A stretch of DNA of 48,129 nt from CAZUFB01 sp048173955 (GCA_048173955.1 DBEYOB010000020.1:1-48129), one strand, 5' to 3'; positions 8,120 to 16,969 are shown, numbered from the stretch's first letter. Numbers and translations are program-made. The notes: a model not told the origin generated them from the letters alone.

Positions 8120-9472
8120 CTATGCGCCGGCCGTCTCATGGTCGTCGTATGCGGGGGCGACGGGGGCGACGGGCGGGTTCGCCTGGTTCGAGTCGTCGAT
8201 GCCCGTATCGCTCGCCATCACCGGCACGGCGGGGCCGCCGTTGCGTTCCGCCATGCGGGCGGCCACGGCGGGATTGAGCATACCCTCCCCGCGCAGCAGG
8301 CGGTACATGCCCTCGTTTTGCCACGAACGCGAGGCGATGACCGGCCAGTGCGCCTGGAAGTTGAGGTACTTCGTACAGTTGTCCTCGGCATAGGCGACGG
8401 CATCCTTGCGTCCGCGCCGGTAGATTTTGAAATAGGCGCCCTTCTCGTGCGTCATGAGCGCGCGCAGAAGCGACGTCTTGCGGATGCGCGCCGGCAGCTC
8501 GGAGCTGATCCAAGGCCCCGGGTAGGGCATGAGCTGCTCCGGAGCGATCTTGTGAAGGTCGATGTTGCCGTTGCACACCTCGATCTTGCGGCGCTCATAC
8601 GTCCAGCGGTACACGTCCTGCAGGAAGCGGAAGGCCGTATCCTTGATGCGCGGCGGGGTGTGGCGGACGCGCCAGCGGTTGTCGAACCAGACGTCCATCC
8701 CGTAGAGCTTGAGGTTGAACAGGTAGTCCATGTCCTCGCCGCGGGTGATCCACGGGTCGAACGCCACGCGCGTGAACGCCTCGGCATGCACGGCAAAGCA
8801 GCCTCCGCACAGCGTGTTGCTGCGGGAGATGCGCGGACCGGCGAGCGCCTGGGTCATCCATTCGTTGAACTCGGCGCGCTTGGCCCAGTGCTTGTCGCAG
8901 TAGCGGACCTTGCGGCGATCGGCCAGCGCCGAGTTGCGCCGGTCGAGGAAATAGCCCGATTTGGCAACGACCGGCATGCCCTGGCGGGGCTGGGCGCCCA
9001 AGCCGTACACCGCGGTCGTCAGGAAGTCGGGGTCGAGCACCACCTCGTCGTCGTCCAGAAACACCGCCACGTCGCACCCCAGGGCACAGCAGGCGATCAG
9101 GCCCATGTTGCGGATGGCCCCGTAGCCGCGCAGCCCGACCGGCTCGCCGCCGACCTCGTTCACCTCGTCCTGGAACATGTCGGTGATGCCAAGCGCCTTG
9201 AAGCTGTCGACGATGACGACGTCGGGAAGGTTGTGGCGCGCGCAGATGTCGTGCACCCGATGGACAGCTCGCTCCTCCACGGCGGGAGGGGCCACAACCA
9301 GAACGACGACCGTCCCCAGACCGACCACCTGCTCGAGCGACGCGACGCAGTCCTCGAGCTCGGCATGGGCGGCGTCGATGGGCGTCGCATGGTCGTAGCA
9401 GGCGGTGCTGCCCGGCATGCCGAAGCGCTCGCTCTGCGCCCAGTACGTGGGAATGACGATGGCAGGGTTCAT
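8120..9472 (-). CDS. GT-A fold (family 2-like) glycosyltransferase
   Basis: This is a 450-aa cytoplasmic protein beginning with the nucleotide-binding strand IVIPTYW. The metal-binding acidic motif is in VAVFLDDDEVVLDPDF, and a later TRGEDMDYLFNLKLYG segment resembles the acceptor-side 'ED' motif of GT2 enzymes. No transmembrane helix or secretion signal is visible. The frame runs 28 codons further upstream, but the ATG at 9472 has GGGG 5 nt before it and opens directly into the fold, so it is preferred. It heads a tightly packed run with the TSUP exporter. Donor sugar and acceptor are unknown; a role in a surface glycan is a guess. Confidence 0.85.
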   Translation of the reverse strand: MNPAIVIPTYWAQSERFGMPGSTACYDHATPIDAAHAELEDCVASLEQVVGLGTVVVLVVAPPAVEERAVHRVHDICARHNLPDVVIVDSFKALGITDMFQDEVNEVGGEPVGLRGYGAIRNMGLIACCALGCDVAVFLDDDEVVLDPDFLTTAVYGLGAQPRQGMPVVAKSGYFLDRRNSALADRRKVRYCDKHWAKRAEFNEWMTQALAGPRISRSNTLCGGCFAVHAEAFTRVAFDPWITRGEDMDYLFNLKLYGMDVWFDNRWRVRHTPPRIKDTAFRFLQDVYRWTYERRKIEVCNGNIDLHKIAPEQLMPYPGPWISSELPARIRKTSLLRALMTHEKGAYFKIYRRGRKDAVAYAEDNCTKYLNFQAHWPVIASRSWQNEGMYRLLRGEGMLNPAVAARMAERNGGPAVPVMASDTGIDDSNQANPPVAPVAPAYDDHETAGA

Positions 9473-9640
9473 TGCGACCCCATTTCTACGGCACGACCCG
9501 GGCGAGACGCCGCGCAGCAGACGACTCGTTTGCCCGGTACGACGCGCCCGACTCAAATCGAACGGACAGATACTGCACTATAGGATACTAGCGCAGATGA
9601 GGTGCATCGGGAAAGATGCAGCGTGCGGCCAAAAGCTCCA

Positions 9641-11218
9641 TCAGGCAGAAGTTGGGGATACGGACGTATCGGGCGGCGCAGGGGCAAAGGCGTCGAGCCG
9701 GCCCACCAGGTCGATCAGCTCCTGCTGGCTGTGCACGCCGAGCTTTGCGTAGACGTTCTTTGCATGGTACTTCACCGTATTGCGGCCTATGCCCAACTCA
9801 TCCTGTATTCGGGCGGAATCTCGCCCGTGGGCAAGCATGCGCATGACCTCACCCTCACGCGTGGTGAGACCGAAACGGGCAACGGCGACATCGCAGCATT
9901 CGTCGAGCCTGTCCACATAGCGCACATCGACTCGAGGGGCAACGGGATCGGGAGCGATGCCGTCGATAGTCTCGTCAAACGAGAACGATCTCCTCGTCAG
10001 CAGCGTGTAGAGGACAAGTGCCGAAAGGACGACCACAACGACGATCCCCTGGAGCAGCGGGACGTCAAGCACGGGGTTCCCCTTCAGAATCGGTTCCAGC
10101 AGCAGATTGGGAACTATCCAGAGGCCTGCGCCGACGCAAATGCCAACATACCCGATTGCCGTTCCCCAGCATATCGTCGGAATGGCATCGACGGTGTTGC
10201 GGGCCGCAGCCCCGCATATGGCAAACCAAACAACCAGCTCGAAACAGGTGTAGCCGGCAACGAGCAGCGCCGAAGAGACGGCGTCAATCCGCTCGTCGCT
10301 CAGCAGGACCAGCATGAAACCGACGGTCACGACAAAAAACGAGGCCACGAACAGGGCGTCGACGCTCAGGGCATTCCTTGCCCGAATGGCATACGCGCTC
10401 ACGCACACCGTCGAGACGAACGTCACCGCTGATATAACCTCCGGACTCTCGACGCCCTTGCAGCGCAGCGCAAAACCATAGGCGAGACTGAAGGCAAAAA
10501 TGTATACGTAAAATGCATGGCCAAACGGGATGAACGCCTGAGGGCGGACAATCTGCTGTTCCGCGGGAATACCAAGCGAAGCCAGCCTGGAAAAGAACGG
10601 TCCCGTGATGGGAAAGCACAGAAGGGGAATCGCAGCCGACGCAGTTGCAGAGATAACGCTGATTGCAGCATAGGGGGCCCACATGTTGACCATGTACGCG
10701 AACGGGAGCGAAACGAGTCCCGACGCCGCCAGGCACAGGCAGGCACGGCGACGTTCGAGCATCGCGCACGCAAGCAGCCAGATCACAATGCCCCATGCAT
10801 CCGCAGCGCCCATACATGCCGATCCAGCAACAATCGCCACCTCAGACGAACAGGACACGCCCCAGAAGCACAAGAAGTGGCCTGCCACTCCAATCGCGAT
10901 GGAAGCCACGGTAAACACGCGGGGGCGAATCTTCCTGGGCCGCCAAAGCGCCACGACGAGAAGCCCCATAAGCGCGGCGGCTGCGACAAGAGTCGACTCA
11001 TCGCGCGACCAGGCGAAAACGCCCTCGTGAGCGGAGAAGAGGGGGCCGTTGAACAGCAGCGTCACAAACATGGTGAGCGCTCCCGCGGCAAAGCAACGCG
11101 CGAATGCCGGATTTGCAGACGACGTGTCTTGGCAGAGGTCGGCTTCGCCACCGGTTTGGAAAGGGTGTTCCGGGCAAGCTTTCGTTGACTTCCTGTCGAA
11201 ACCCGCCCGCCCCTTCAT
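9641..11218 (-). CDS. membrane-bound LuxR-family transcriptional regulator
   Basis: This 525-aa protein has about twelve hydrophobic helices (about 45-420) followed by a cytoplasmic LuxR/GerE helix-turn-helix at about 455-515 (LTTREGEVMRML, then IGRNTVKYHAKNVYAKLGV). This architecture is abundant in Eggerthellaceae, where such genes commonly sit next to Tat-exported reductases. The start is the ATG at 11218, preceded by AAAGGGG at 5-6 nt; an ATG 12 codons upstream has no such site. It is divergent from the flavoprotein reductase gene at 11460, and the 241-nt gap must hold both promoters. The likely role is sensing the reductase substrate at the membrane and controlling that gene; the ligand is unknown. 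Confidence 0.93.
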   Translation of the reverse strand: MKGRAGFDRKSTKACPEHPFQTGGEADLCQDTSSANPAFARCFAAGALTMFVTLLFNGPLFSAHEGVFAWSRDESTLVAAAALMGLLVVALWRPRKIRPRVFTVASIAIGVAGHFLCFWGVSCSSEVAIVAGSACMGAADAWGIVIWLLACAMLERRRACLCLAASGLVSLPFAYMVNMWAPYAAISVISATASAAIPLLCFPITGPFFSRLASLGIPAEQQIVRPQAFIPFGHAFYVYIFAFSLAYGFALRCKGVESPEVISAVTFVSTVCVSAYAIRARNALSVDALFVASFFVVTVGFMLVLLSDERIDAVSSALLVAGYTCFELVVWFAICGAAARNTVDAIPTICWGTAIGYVGICVGAGLWIVPNLLLEPILKGNPVLDVPLLQGIVVVVVLSALVLYTLLTRRSFSFDETIDGIAPDPVAPRVDVRYVDRLDECCDVAVARFGLTTREGEVMRMLAHGRDSARIQDELGIGRNTVKYHAKNVYAKLGVHSQQELIDLVGRLDAFAPAPPDTSVSPTSA

Positions 11219-11232
11219 GACAACCCCTTTCG

Positions 11233-11250
11233 CGCGTTTGAAAAAACGCG
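11233..11250. promoter_or_regulatory. hairpin in the divergent LuxR/reductase leader
   Basis: CGCGTTT and AAACGCG form a 7-bp inverted repeat around GAAA. It lies immediately upstream of the regulator's Shine-Dalgarno and could act as an operator or an mRNA structure. The rest of 11219-11459 carries the promoters of both divergent genes, but no convincing -35/-10 pair could be fixed. Confidence 0.35.
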
Positions 11251-11459
11251 GCATCTACCATGCGGAACAGCACATCCCACCCAGGCGGTGTAGGGCGCTT
11301 TTGCCTTGGCGCAACTACATTATGGACTCGTTGGGGCTTCCGTGCATTGGCTTTTTCAGCTCGCGGTCGGTCGCCCATATCCCCTTGGGCAACCGAGACC
11401 GGCCCGTGAAATCGCCTCCGCATAGGCCAGCATGCAAACACGAGAGGAAAGGACCATCC

Positions 11460-13505
11460 ATGGGCATGAACCGACGTTCGTTCGTAAAGGGTTCGGCGCT
11501 CGGCCTGGCGGCGGTCGCCGCGTCGTCCGCCGTTGCCGCCAACGCGTTGGCAGACGAAACCGAAGCCGCGACGGCGACTGCCGAAGAGGCTCCGACCGAG
11601 GCCGCCGCATCGCCCGCCGCCCCGTCGTGGTTGGGCGAGGAGCCCTCCGTCGACCCCGCCTCGATCTCCGCAACCTACGAAACCGACATCCTCATCGTAG
11701 GCATGGGATGCTCAGGCTCCGCAGCCGCTGCAACCGCCGCCGAGCTGGGACTGAACTGCATCTGCGTCGAACGCGGCGCGGGCGTTCCCGAAACGCGCGA
11801 GTATCTGGCCGGCGTCAACACCACCTTCACGCTCGAAAGCGGCAATGAGACCGACCCCGGCAAGCTGCTCAACGAGATCAGCCGCTACGCAAGCGGCAAG
11901 TGCGACCGCGACCTCGTCAAGCTGTGGGTCGACAACTCGGCCGAGACGATCGAGTGGGTCGACGGGATTCTGACGGCCGCGGGCAAGGAGATCGCCATCG
12001 ACGTGCCGTCCGAGCATCCCACCGGCGGTACCGACTACTACCTGCCGACCGTGCAGCACAGCTGGAATCCTTCCTACACCTACCCGATGCGCAACGACCT
12101 CTTCGCCCAGGCCGCCCAAGATGCCGGCAACGCCGTCCTCTTCAACTGCAAGCTCGTCAAACTCCTGCACGACGGCGGCGCGGTGACCGGCGGCATCTGC
12201 GCGTACGACGGGGGCTACATCCAGATCAACGCCCCGTACACGATCATCGCGACCGGCGGCTATGCCGGCAACCCGGAGATGATGAAGGCCCTGCAGCCTG
12301 ACACCGTGCGCTGCGTGAGCGTCTCGAGCTACCACTCGTTCGACGACGGCTCTGGCATCAAGGCAGGCATCTGGGCAGGCGCCGCCAAGGAGAGCGACCC
12401 CACACCCATGATTTTCGACCGCGGTTCGATCTCGCCTGACCAAACCTCGGGCTACGTGGTCTGCGACGACGGTGTCGAGCGCTTTCCCGGCAAGAACTAC
12501 CAGCTCAACATCGGTAGCCAACCGTTCCTCAAGGTCAACCGCCGCGGTGAGCGCTTTGCCAACGAGTCGACCCCCTACGACAACATGCTCTTCGCCGCAG
12601 GGCGCCAGCCCGGAGGCGTGTTCTGCCAGGTGTTCGACGGTAACTGCGACGCAGACATCATCCGCTTTGCGACCATCGGCTGTGCCTCGTACACTCGCGC
12701 CATGGTGGAATACGCCGGCATGACCGCCGAGGAGTTCATCGCCATGGACGGCGGTTCGGAGACCTTCTTCAAGGCCGACACCCTCGACGAGCTGGCGGAC
12801 ATGCTCGGCTTCGCCGGCGAAGACAAGGACACGTTCCTTGCCACCTGCGAGCATTACAACGAACTGTTCGACGCCCAGGAGGACACCGACTACGGCAAGG
12901 AGGCCTACCGTCTCTCGGAGCTGCGCACCCCGCCCTTCTACGGCTGCTGGTTCGGCGGCAGCCTGCTGGGCACACTCGACGGCCTGCGCATCAACGCCAG
13001 GATGCAGGTGCTCGACGCCGACTACAACGTGGTTCCCGGCCTGTTCGCCGTGGGCGACGCATCGGGAGGTTTCTTCAACACGAACTATCCCGAGTACATC
13101 CCCGGCCTGGCAGCAAGCCGATCGGTGACCGAAGGCCGCCAGTGCGTGAAGATGATCGCCGAGGATCCCGCGTTCGCCCCGACCGAACGCAGCTATGCGA
13201 TTGCCGAACGCACCCCTCTGCCGACCGTGCTGGCCGACGGCACCTACACGGGCACCGGCGAGGGCATCGGCGGACAGATCAACGTCACGCTTGAAATCGC
13301 CAACGGCACAATCAGCGTGGTCGAAATCGGACCGAACTACGAGACGCCGCGTTATCCGGGCTATATCGGCATCGAGAACGGCACGTTCGCCGAGCAGATC
13401 GAGGCGGCGCAGGGTCCTGAGATTGACGGCATCACTATGGCAACGCTCACGACCGGCGCCATCAAGGAGGCTGTGCGCGACGCTCTGATGCAGGCTGGCG
13501 CATAG
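11460..13505 (+). CDS. Tat-exported fumarate-reductase-type flavoprotein with C-terminal FMN-binding domain
   Basis: This 681-aa secreted oxidoreductase starts with a twin-arginine signal (NRRSFVKGSA plus a hydrophobic Ala-rich core). An Ala/Glu/Thr-rich linker (about 33-60) follows, then an FAD_binding_2 domain beginning at ILIVGMGCSGSAAA. The C-terminal FMN_bind domain (about 590-681) opens with DGTYTGTGEGIGGQINVTL and carries DGITMATLTTGA, which corresponds to the segment that holds FMN through a Thr phosphoester. Relatives reduce fumarate, urocanate, cinnamates or other enones, and the substrate cannot be assigned here. The ATG at 11460 is preceded by GAGAGGAAAGGA. No cytochrome or membrane partner is adjacent, so a separate electron donor must deliver electrons. 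Regulation by the divergent membrane LuxR protein is likely. Confidence 0.93.
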   Translation: MGMNRRSFVKGSALGLAAVAASSAVAANALADETEAATATAEEAPTEAAASPAAPSWLGEEPSVDPASISATYETDILIVGMGCSGSAAAATAAELGLNCICVERGAGVPETREYLAGVNTTFTLESGNETDPGKLLNEISRYASGKCDRDLVKLWVDNSAETIEWVDGILTAAGKEIAIDVPSEHPTGGTDYYLPTVQHSWNPSYTYPMRNDLFAQAAQDAGNAVLFNCKLVKLLHDGGAVTGGICAYDGGYIQINAPYTIIATGGYAGNPEMMKALQPDTVRCVSVSSYHSFDDGSGIKAGIWAGAAKESDPTPMIFDRGSISPDQTSGYVVCDDGVERFPGKNYQLNIGSQPFLKVNRRGERFANESTPYDNMLFAAGRQPGGVFCQVFDGNCDADIIRFATIGCASYTRAMVEYAGMTAEEFIAMDGGSETFFKADTLDELADMLGFAGEDKDTFLATCEHYNELFDAQEDTDYGKEAYRLSELRTPPFYGCWFGGSLLGTLDGLRINARMQVLDADYNVVPGLFAVGDASGGFFNTNYPEYIPGLAASRSVTEGRQCVKMIAEDPAFAPTERSYAIAERTPLPTVLADGTYTGTGEGIGGQINVTLEIANGTISVVEIGPNYETPRYPGYIGIENGTFAEQIEAAQGPEIDGITMATLTTGAIKEAVRDALMQAGA

Positions 13506-13547
13506 CCGCAGAAGCACAAGGCAGGCAGAAGCATCAGACAGGTAGAC

Positions 13548-13578
13548 GGGGGCCGTTCCCGGGAAGGGGGCGGCCCCC
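13548..13578 (+). terminator. GC-rich terminator after the flavoprotein gene
   Basis: An 8-bp stem (GGGGGCCG / CGGCCCCC) begins 42 nt after the stop codon. The loop can form an inner TTCCCGGGAA pairing. There is no clear T-run, so termination strength is uncertain. Confidence 0.55.
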
Positions 13579-13610
13579 GCAGCGTTATCCATCGTTGCGC
13601 AGGTACTCAA

Positions 13611-13652
13611 CTCTCTAAATTTAGAGAGCTGTTTAGAGAGCCGTTAAGAGAG
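13611..13652. repeat. downstream copy of the CTCTCTAAA repeat array
   Basis: The palindrome CTCTCTAAATTTAGAGAG (13611-13628) is followed by TTTAGAGAG (13632-13640) and the variant TTAAGAGAG (13644-13652). Positions 13611-13644 are identical over 34 nt, in the same orientation, to 15469-15502 in front of the AlbA_2 regulator gene. The array ends 13 nt from that gene's stop codon, so the gene is bracketed by direct repeats. Confidence 0.85.
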
Positions 13653-13664
13653 CCGTTACGCCCA

Positions 13665-15359
13665 TCAGCGAGCAAGACGGTACTTGCGCTGGGGACTGTT
13701 GGTCGGTGCCGTTGCCACCACCAGGCCGCCATCGACCAGCTTCTTCATGTGATACCGAACAGTCGGAAGGTTCCGGTCGATGCGAAGGGCAATTTCCCGA
13801 ACGCCCAACGGCTCTTCCCGAGACAAGATGCCCAATATACTCTCGTCTATGGGCTGGCCTCGGCGGAAGTCGGCGCCCACCATGCGATATTCGTCCACGC
13901 CGACCCGTTCAAGATAGCCACGGTCTACGAGACGTGCGCACAACTCGCGAATATCGTCGGAATCGATGCGCAGCAAGGAGCGTATTCCATGAACGGTAAC
14001 GACCCCCTTGTCGCGAGCCATAACGAGCACCGCCTCTTCGTGCCGATCAAAGGCGTCGCCCGCAATGCCCTGAATCCAAGAACGGTTCTCTTCGACCTCA
14101 ACCCCTCCGCGTCCTAAAACAACCTTGAAGCAGTCGAGCTCAGCCTCGAAGTGGGGGGGTTCGAGCGCACGAGACTGCATCTCGCGCACCATGAGGGCGA
14201 TTCCGGAACCCTGCCCTTCCGCAGGAATGCCCGACCCATCAGAAAGGGGGACGGACGACATGAGTTTCATCAAAGTCTCGTTACGACAGCGTGACGACCC
14301 GTCTTGAATGGTTTCGAGCGTCTTGCCTCCCCAAAGACCACCGGGATTCATAATGACAACGCGGTCCGAGAAAATGTCGACAGAAACCGATTGGCCAGTG
14401 AAGTACGGGCCGTATTCCCGGTGGACGACCGCGTTGACAATGGCCTCGCGCAACACCTCTTCAGGTATTTCAGGCTCATCGCGCCTACCCGTGCCCTGGA
14501 CAACGGAGACTGTGCGAAGATTTTTGATGATGGCGTGAACCGCCTCCTGTACAACCTCCCCCAACGGCCCCTCGCACTGCACTCGATCGAGGAATCGAGG
14601 CTGGCCGGGCTCAGCCTTGTCCGCACCCGCATGAACGGCAACATCGACCACGAGCTTGGGGAAGTACTGCTGGGGGTATATCCCCGCCACCAGCAGCCCG
14701 GCGAGACGGACCTCACCCCGGCCGTTTGTAACGTTGAGACGGCTCAGCTGTTCTTCGCGTGTATGCACGCCGCGCAGGGACTTCGCGTTGCGTCTCTGCT
14801 CCCGGGCAATCAGGGAGTCAAGGATGACACCGTCAAGATCGGTCAGACTTGCTTCAGAAACCGCCTCGCGATCGGCAGTCGAAGGGATCAGAATGTTTTG
14901 CAGCTCATAAAGTTCCGTTGGGGACAGCCTGATGTCCTTGTCGTCAACACGCTTGTAGCTCCCGTTCGCAATGCCCCTGCGCGTGATAAAGCAAGGCTTG
15001 AGACGTACATCGAGCTCGGCAATTTCAATGACGAGAACCTGACATCCCTCAAACGGCAAACGATGCAGCTCATAGTGCGGGGGATTGGTGAGGGCGGCAT
15101 TATCGGCGCCTCCATCCCCAATGCCCGAAACGAAAGCATCCCTGACAGCTTCGAAGGCAACCGAAGGTACTGGGGCGAAACCGGACTGTTCCTCAAGACC
15201 AAGAATGATAGTCCCCCCGTGGGTATTGGCAAAGGCGCTGACGCTTTCCCAGACATCGTTGCTCAGCTTGGCGGCACACTTCTTTACCTCGACCGCATCG
15301 TCGTCTGTCCCCTGCTCTCGAAGCCTGGCAACAATCTGCTCGAGTTCGTTGGCATCCAT
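13665..15359 (-). CDS. AlbA_2/ATPase-type transcriptional regulator (first copy)
   Basis: This 564-aa protein belongs to the COG2865-like group: an N-terminal AlbA_2 (Schlafen-type) domain (about 18-130, with EVKK and VSAFANTHGGTIILGL), a central HATPase_c_4-like region (about 300-400, EEVLREAIVNAVVHREYG and IMNPGGLWGG), and two winged helices. The winged helices are at about 430-490 and 505-564, the latter with REIALRIDRNLPTVRYHMKKLV. Such proteins are usually annotated as putative DNA-binding or RecG-like regulators. The ATG at 15359 has GGGAG 5-6 nt upstream; 13 further upstream codons are open but lack this. Its promoter contains a dense array of 9-bp CTCTCTAAA sites and a partial copy lies past its stop, so autoregulation is likely. 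Similar genes are sometimes linked to stress or phage response; nothing here proves that. Confidence 0.88.
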   Translation of the reverse strand: MDANELEQIVARLREQGTDDDAVEVKKCAAKLSNDVWESVSAFANTHGGTIILGLEEQSGFAPVPSVAFEAVRDAFVSGIGDGGADNAALTNPPHYELHRLPFEGCQVLVIEIAELDVRLKPCFITRRGIANGSYKRVDDKDIRLSPTELYELQNILIPSTADREAVSEASLTDLDGVILDSLIAREQRRNAKSLRGVHTREEQLSRLNVTNGRGEVRLAGLLVAGIYPQQYFPKLVVDVAVHAGADKAEPGQPRFLDRVQCEGPLGEVVQEAVHAIIKNLRTVSVVQGTGRRDEPEIPEEVLREAIVNAVVHREYGPYFTGQSVSVDIFSDRVVIMNPGGLWGGKTLETIQDGSSRCRNETLMKLMSSVPLSDGSGIPAEGQGSGIALMVREMQSRALEPPHFEAELDCFKVVLGRGGVEVEENRSWIQGIAGDAFDRHEEAVLVMARDKGVVTVHGIRSLLRIDSDDIRELCARLVDRGYLERVGVDEYRMVGADFRRGQPIDESILGILSREEPLGVREIALRIDRNLPTVRYHMKKLVDGGLVVATAPTNSPQRKYRLAR

Positions 15360-15427
15360 GGCAAACTCCCAAACCCGCACTGGCATAAACACCCGCATAT
15401 TCGGAGTTTACCGGTAGCCAGCGAACA

Positions 15428-15498
15428 CTCTCAAGACTCTCTAAAGAACTCTCTAACTCTCTAAACAGCTCTCTAAATTTAGAGAGCTGTTTAGAGAG
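15428..15498. promoter_or_regulatory. operator array of CTCTCTAAA half-sites before the first AlbA_2 regulator
   Basis: Forward half-sites lie at 15428 (degenerate), 15437-15445, 15449-15456, 15457-15465 and 15469-15477. Reverse half-sites TTTAGAGAG lie at 15478-15486 and 15490-15498. The two central ones abut as a perfect 18-bp palindrome. Several spacings are 12 nt, near one helical turn, and the array ends about 70 nt from the start codon. It is most simply read as an autoregulatory operator. Confidence 0.8.
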
Positions 15499-15502
15499 CC
15501 GT

Positions 15503-15934
15503 CGGCCATCTTCCGGCATTTCGGTGGCAACAAAGCTCCGGAGGTCACTGCACCGAAAAGCGCCCTCACCTTCTCGCACCGCATCGTATCTTGATACCGA
15601 AGTGATACCGAGATGATAAAGAGAAGGCAAAGAGAATTCTCCAGTCGGTCGCGAGTGGAAACGGCATCGCCGCAGGTCGGAGGGGCATGTCCTTGTCAGT
15701 GTTCCTGAGAATGGCGCCGGATTGTTCCTGAGCGATAAAGAGAAAAATCCCATCGCAATCAGAATGCCCCGTCGCAACGGCGCACAAAAAGCGGGACGTC
15801 CGCCCGGACGCCCCGCTTTCGCCCCTCGAACCCGGCATGTCGACTGGATGCCACAACGAGCGCCCGGCGCAGCCGCACCTTCCCGACGCACCGACCCCTG
15901 ACGGCCACCGCGCCGCAGCGTCCCTGGCGCTCCA
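15503..15934. other. gene-poor interval between the AlbA_2 regulator promoter and asd
   Basis: No open frame here has a Shine-Dalgarno or recognisable product. Three direct repeats with an 11-bp period are visible at 15592-15600 (TGATACCGA), 15603-15611 (TGATACCGA) and 15614-15622 (TGATAAAGA). A related GATAAAGAGAA recurs near 15734. The asd terminator lies at 15786-15816. The repeats could be a further regulator-binding site. Confidence 0.5.
15786..15816 (-). terminator. Rho-independent terminator of lysC-asd
   Basis: On the minus strand an 11-bp stem (GCGGGGCGTCC / GGACGTCCCGC, one mismatch) closes a 4-nt loop and is followed by TTTTT. It lies about 120 nt past the asd stop. Confidence 0.8.
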
Positions 15935-16969
15935 CTACTCCTTGGGCAACAAAAGCTGCGCGATCATCACAGCGTTGAGGGCGGCGCCGCGCAGCAGCTG
16001 GTCGGCGACGACCCACAGGGCCAGACCGCGGTCGTCGGGCACGGTGGGGTCGCGGCGCACGCGGCCCACGAAGGTGTCGAACGAGCCGGCATGCAGCGCA
16101 GGCATGGGATACACGTTGCCCGCCGGGTCGTCCTCGAGCACCACGTGCTCGCCCGCCGCCAGGGCGGCTTTGGCGTCCTCGACCGACACCGGACGGTCGA
16201 ACTCGAGGTTGATGCTCTCGGAGTGGCAGCGCAGCACGGGCACGCGCACGCAGGTGGGGGCCACCTGGACGGTGTCGTCGCCCATGATCTTCTTGGTCTC
16301 GACGACCATCTTCCACTCTTCTTTGGTGTAGCCGTCGTCCATGAACACGTCGATGTGCGGGATGCAGTTGAACGCAATCTGATGGGCGAACGCCTTGGGC
16401 TCGAACGGCTCGCCGGCGAGCACCGCCGCCGTCTGCTCCTGCAGCTCGGCCATGCCCTTGGCGCCGGCGCCCGAGCTCGACTGGTAGCTCGACACCACGA
16501 TGCGGTCGATGTGGCCCAGGGCGCGCAGCGGCTGCAGGGCCACGACCATCTGGATGGTGGTGCAGTTGGGGTTGGCGATGACGCCGTTGTGCTTGAGCGC
16601 CTCGGCCCCGTTGACCTCGGGCACCACGAGCGGCACGCCGTCTTCCATGCGGAAGGCGCTCGAGTTGTCGATCATCACGGCGCCGGCCGCGGTCACCGCC
16701 TCGCGCATGGCACGCGACACCGAGGCCCCGGCGCTGAACAGGGCAATGTCCACGCCTTCGAACGCCTCGGGGGTCATCTCCCGCACCGTGAGCTCGCCGC
16801 CGCGAAACGGCAGCTTCTTGCCGACCGAGCGGGCCGAGGCGAGGGCGCGCACCTCCCTTGCGGGGAAGTCGAGCGCCTCGAGGCACCTGAGCATCTCGAC
16901 GCCCACCGCGCCGGTGGCCCCGGCGACGGCGACAACGGGTTTTGCGGGCATGGGTTTGGTCCACGGCAT
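15935..16969 (-). CDS. asd: aspartate-semialdehyde dehydrogenase
   Basis: This 344-aa cytoplasmic enzyme reduces aspartyl phosphate to aspartate semialdehyde with NADPH, feeding lysine, threonine and methionine synthesis. The Rossmann motif is AVAGATGAVGVEML near residue 14-27. The catalytic cysteine is Cys136 in ANPNCTTIQM. The substrate-binding region includes YQSSSGAGAKGM and the typical RVPVLRCHSES segment. The open frame extends into lysC; the ATG at 16969, 2 nt after the lysC stop, is the natural start, with an ATG at 16951 as a weaker alternative. Coupling to lysC is expected. A clear terminator follows at 15786. Confidence 0.96.
   Translation of the reverse strand: MPWTKPMPAKPVVAVAGATGAVGVEMLRCLEALDFPAREVRALASARSVGKKLPFRGGELTVREMTPEAFEGVDIALFSAGASVSRAMREAVTAAGAVMIDNSSAFRMEDGVPLVVPEVNGAEALKHNGVIANPNCTTIQMVVALQPLRALGHIDRIVVSSYQSSSGAGAKGMAELQEQTAAVLAGEPFEPKAFAHQIAFNCIPHIDVFMDDGYTKEEWKMVVETKKIMGDDTVQVAPTCVRVPVLRCHSESINLEFDRPVSVEDAKAALAAGEHVVLEDDPAGNVYPMPALHAGSFDTFVGRVRRDPTVPDDRGLALWVVADQLLRGAALNAVMIAQLLLPKE

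Noticed and set aside
11712..13610. 632-codon minus-strand open frame opposite the first flavoprotein
   Set aside because: Antisense shadow without a ribosome site or recognisable domain.
13611..15502. Repeat arrays considered as a CRISPR
   Set aside because: Units are 8-9 nt, partly inverted and almost without spacers, so they fit operators, not CRISPR repeats.
15566..15856. 96-codon minus-strand frame between the AlbA_2 regulator and asd
   Set aside because: No ribosome site, it runs through the asd terminator, and has no recognisable motif.
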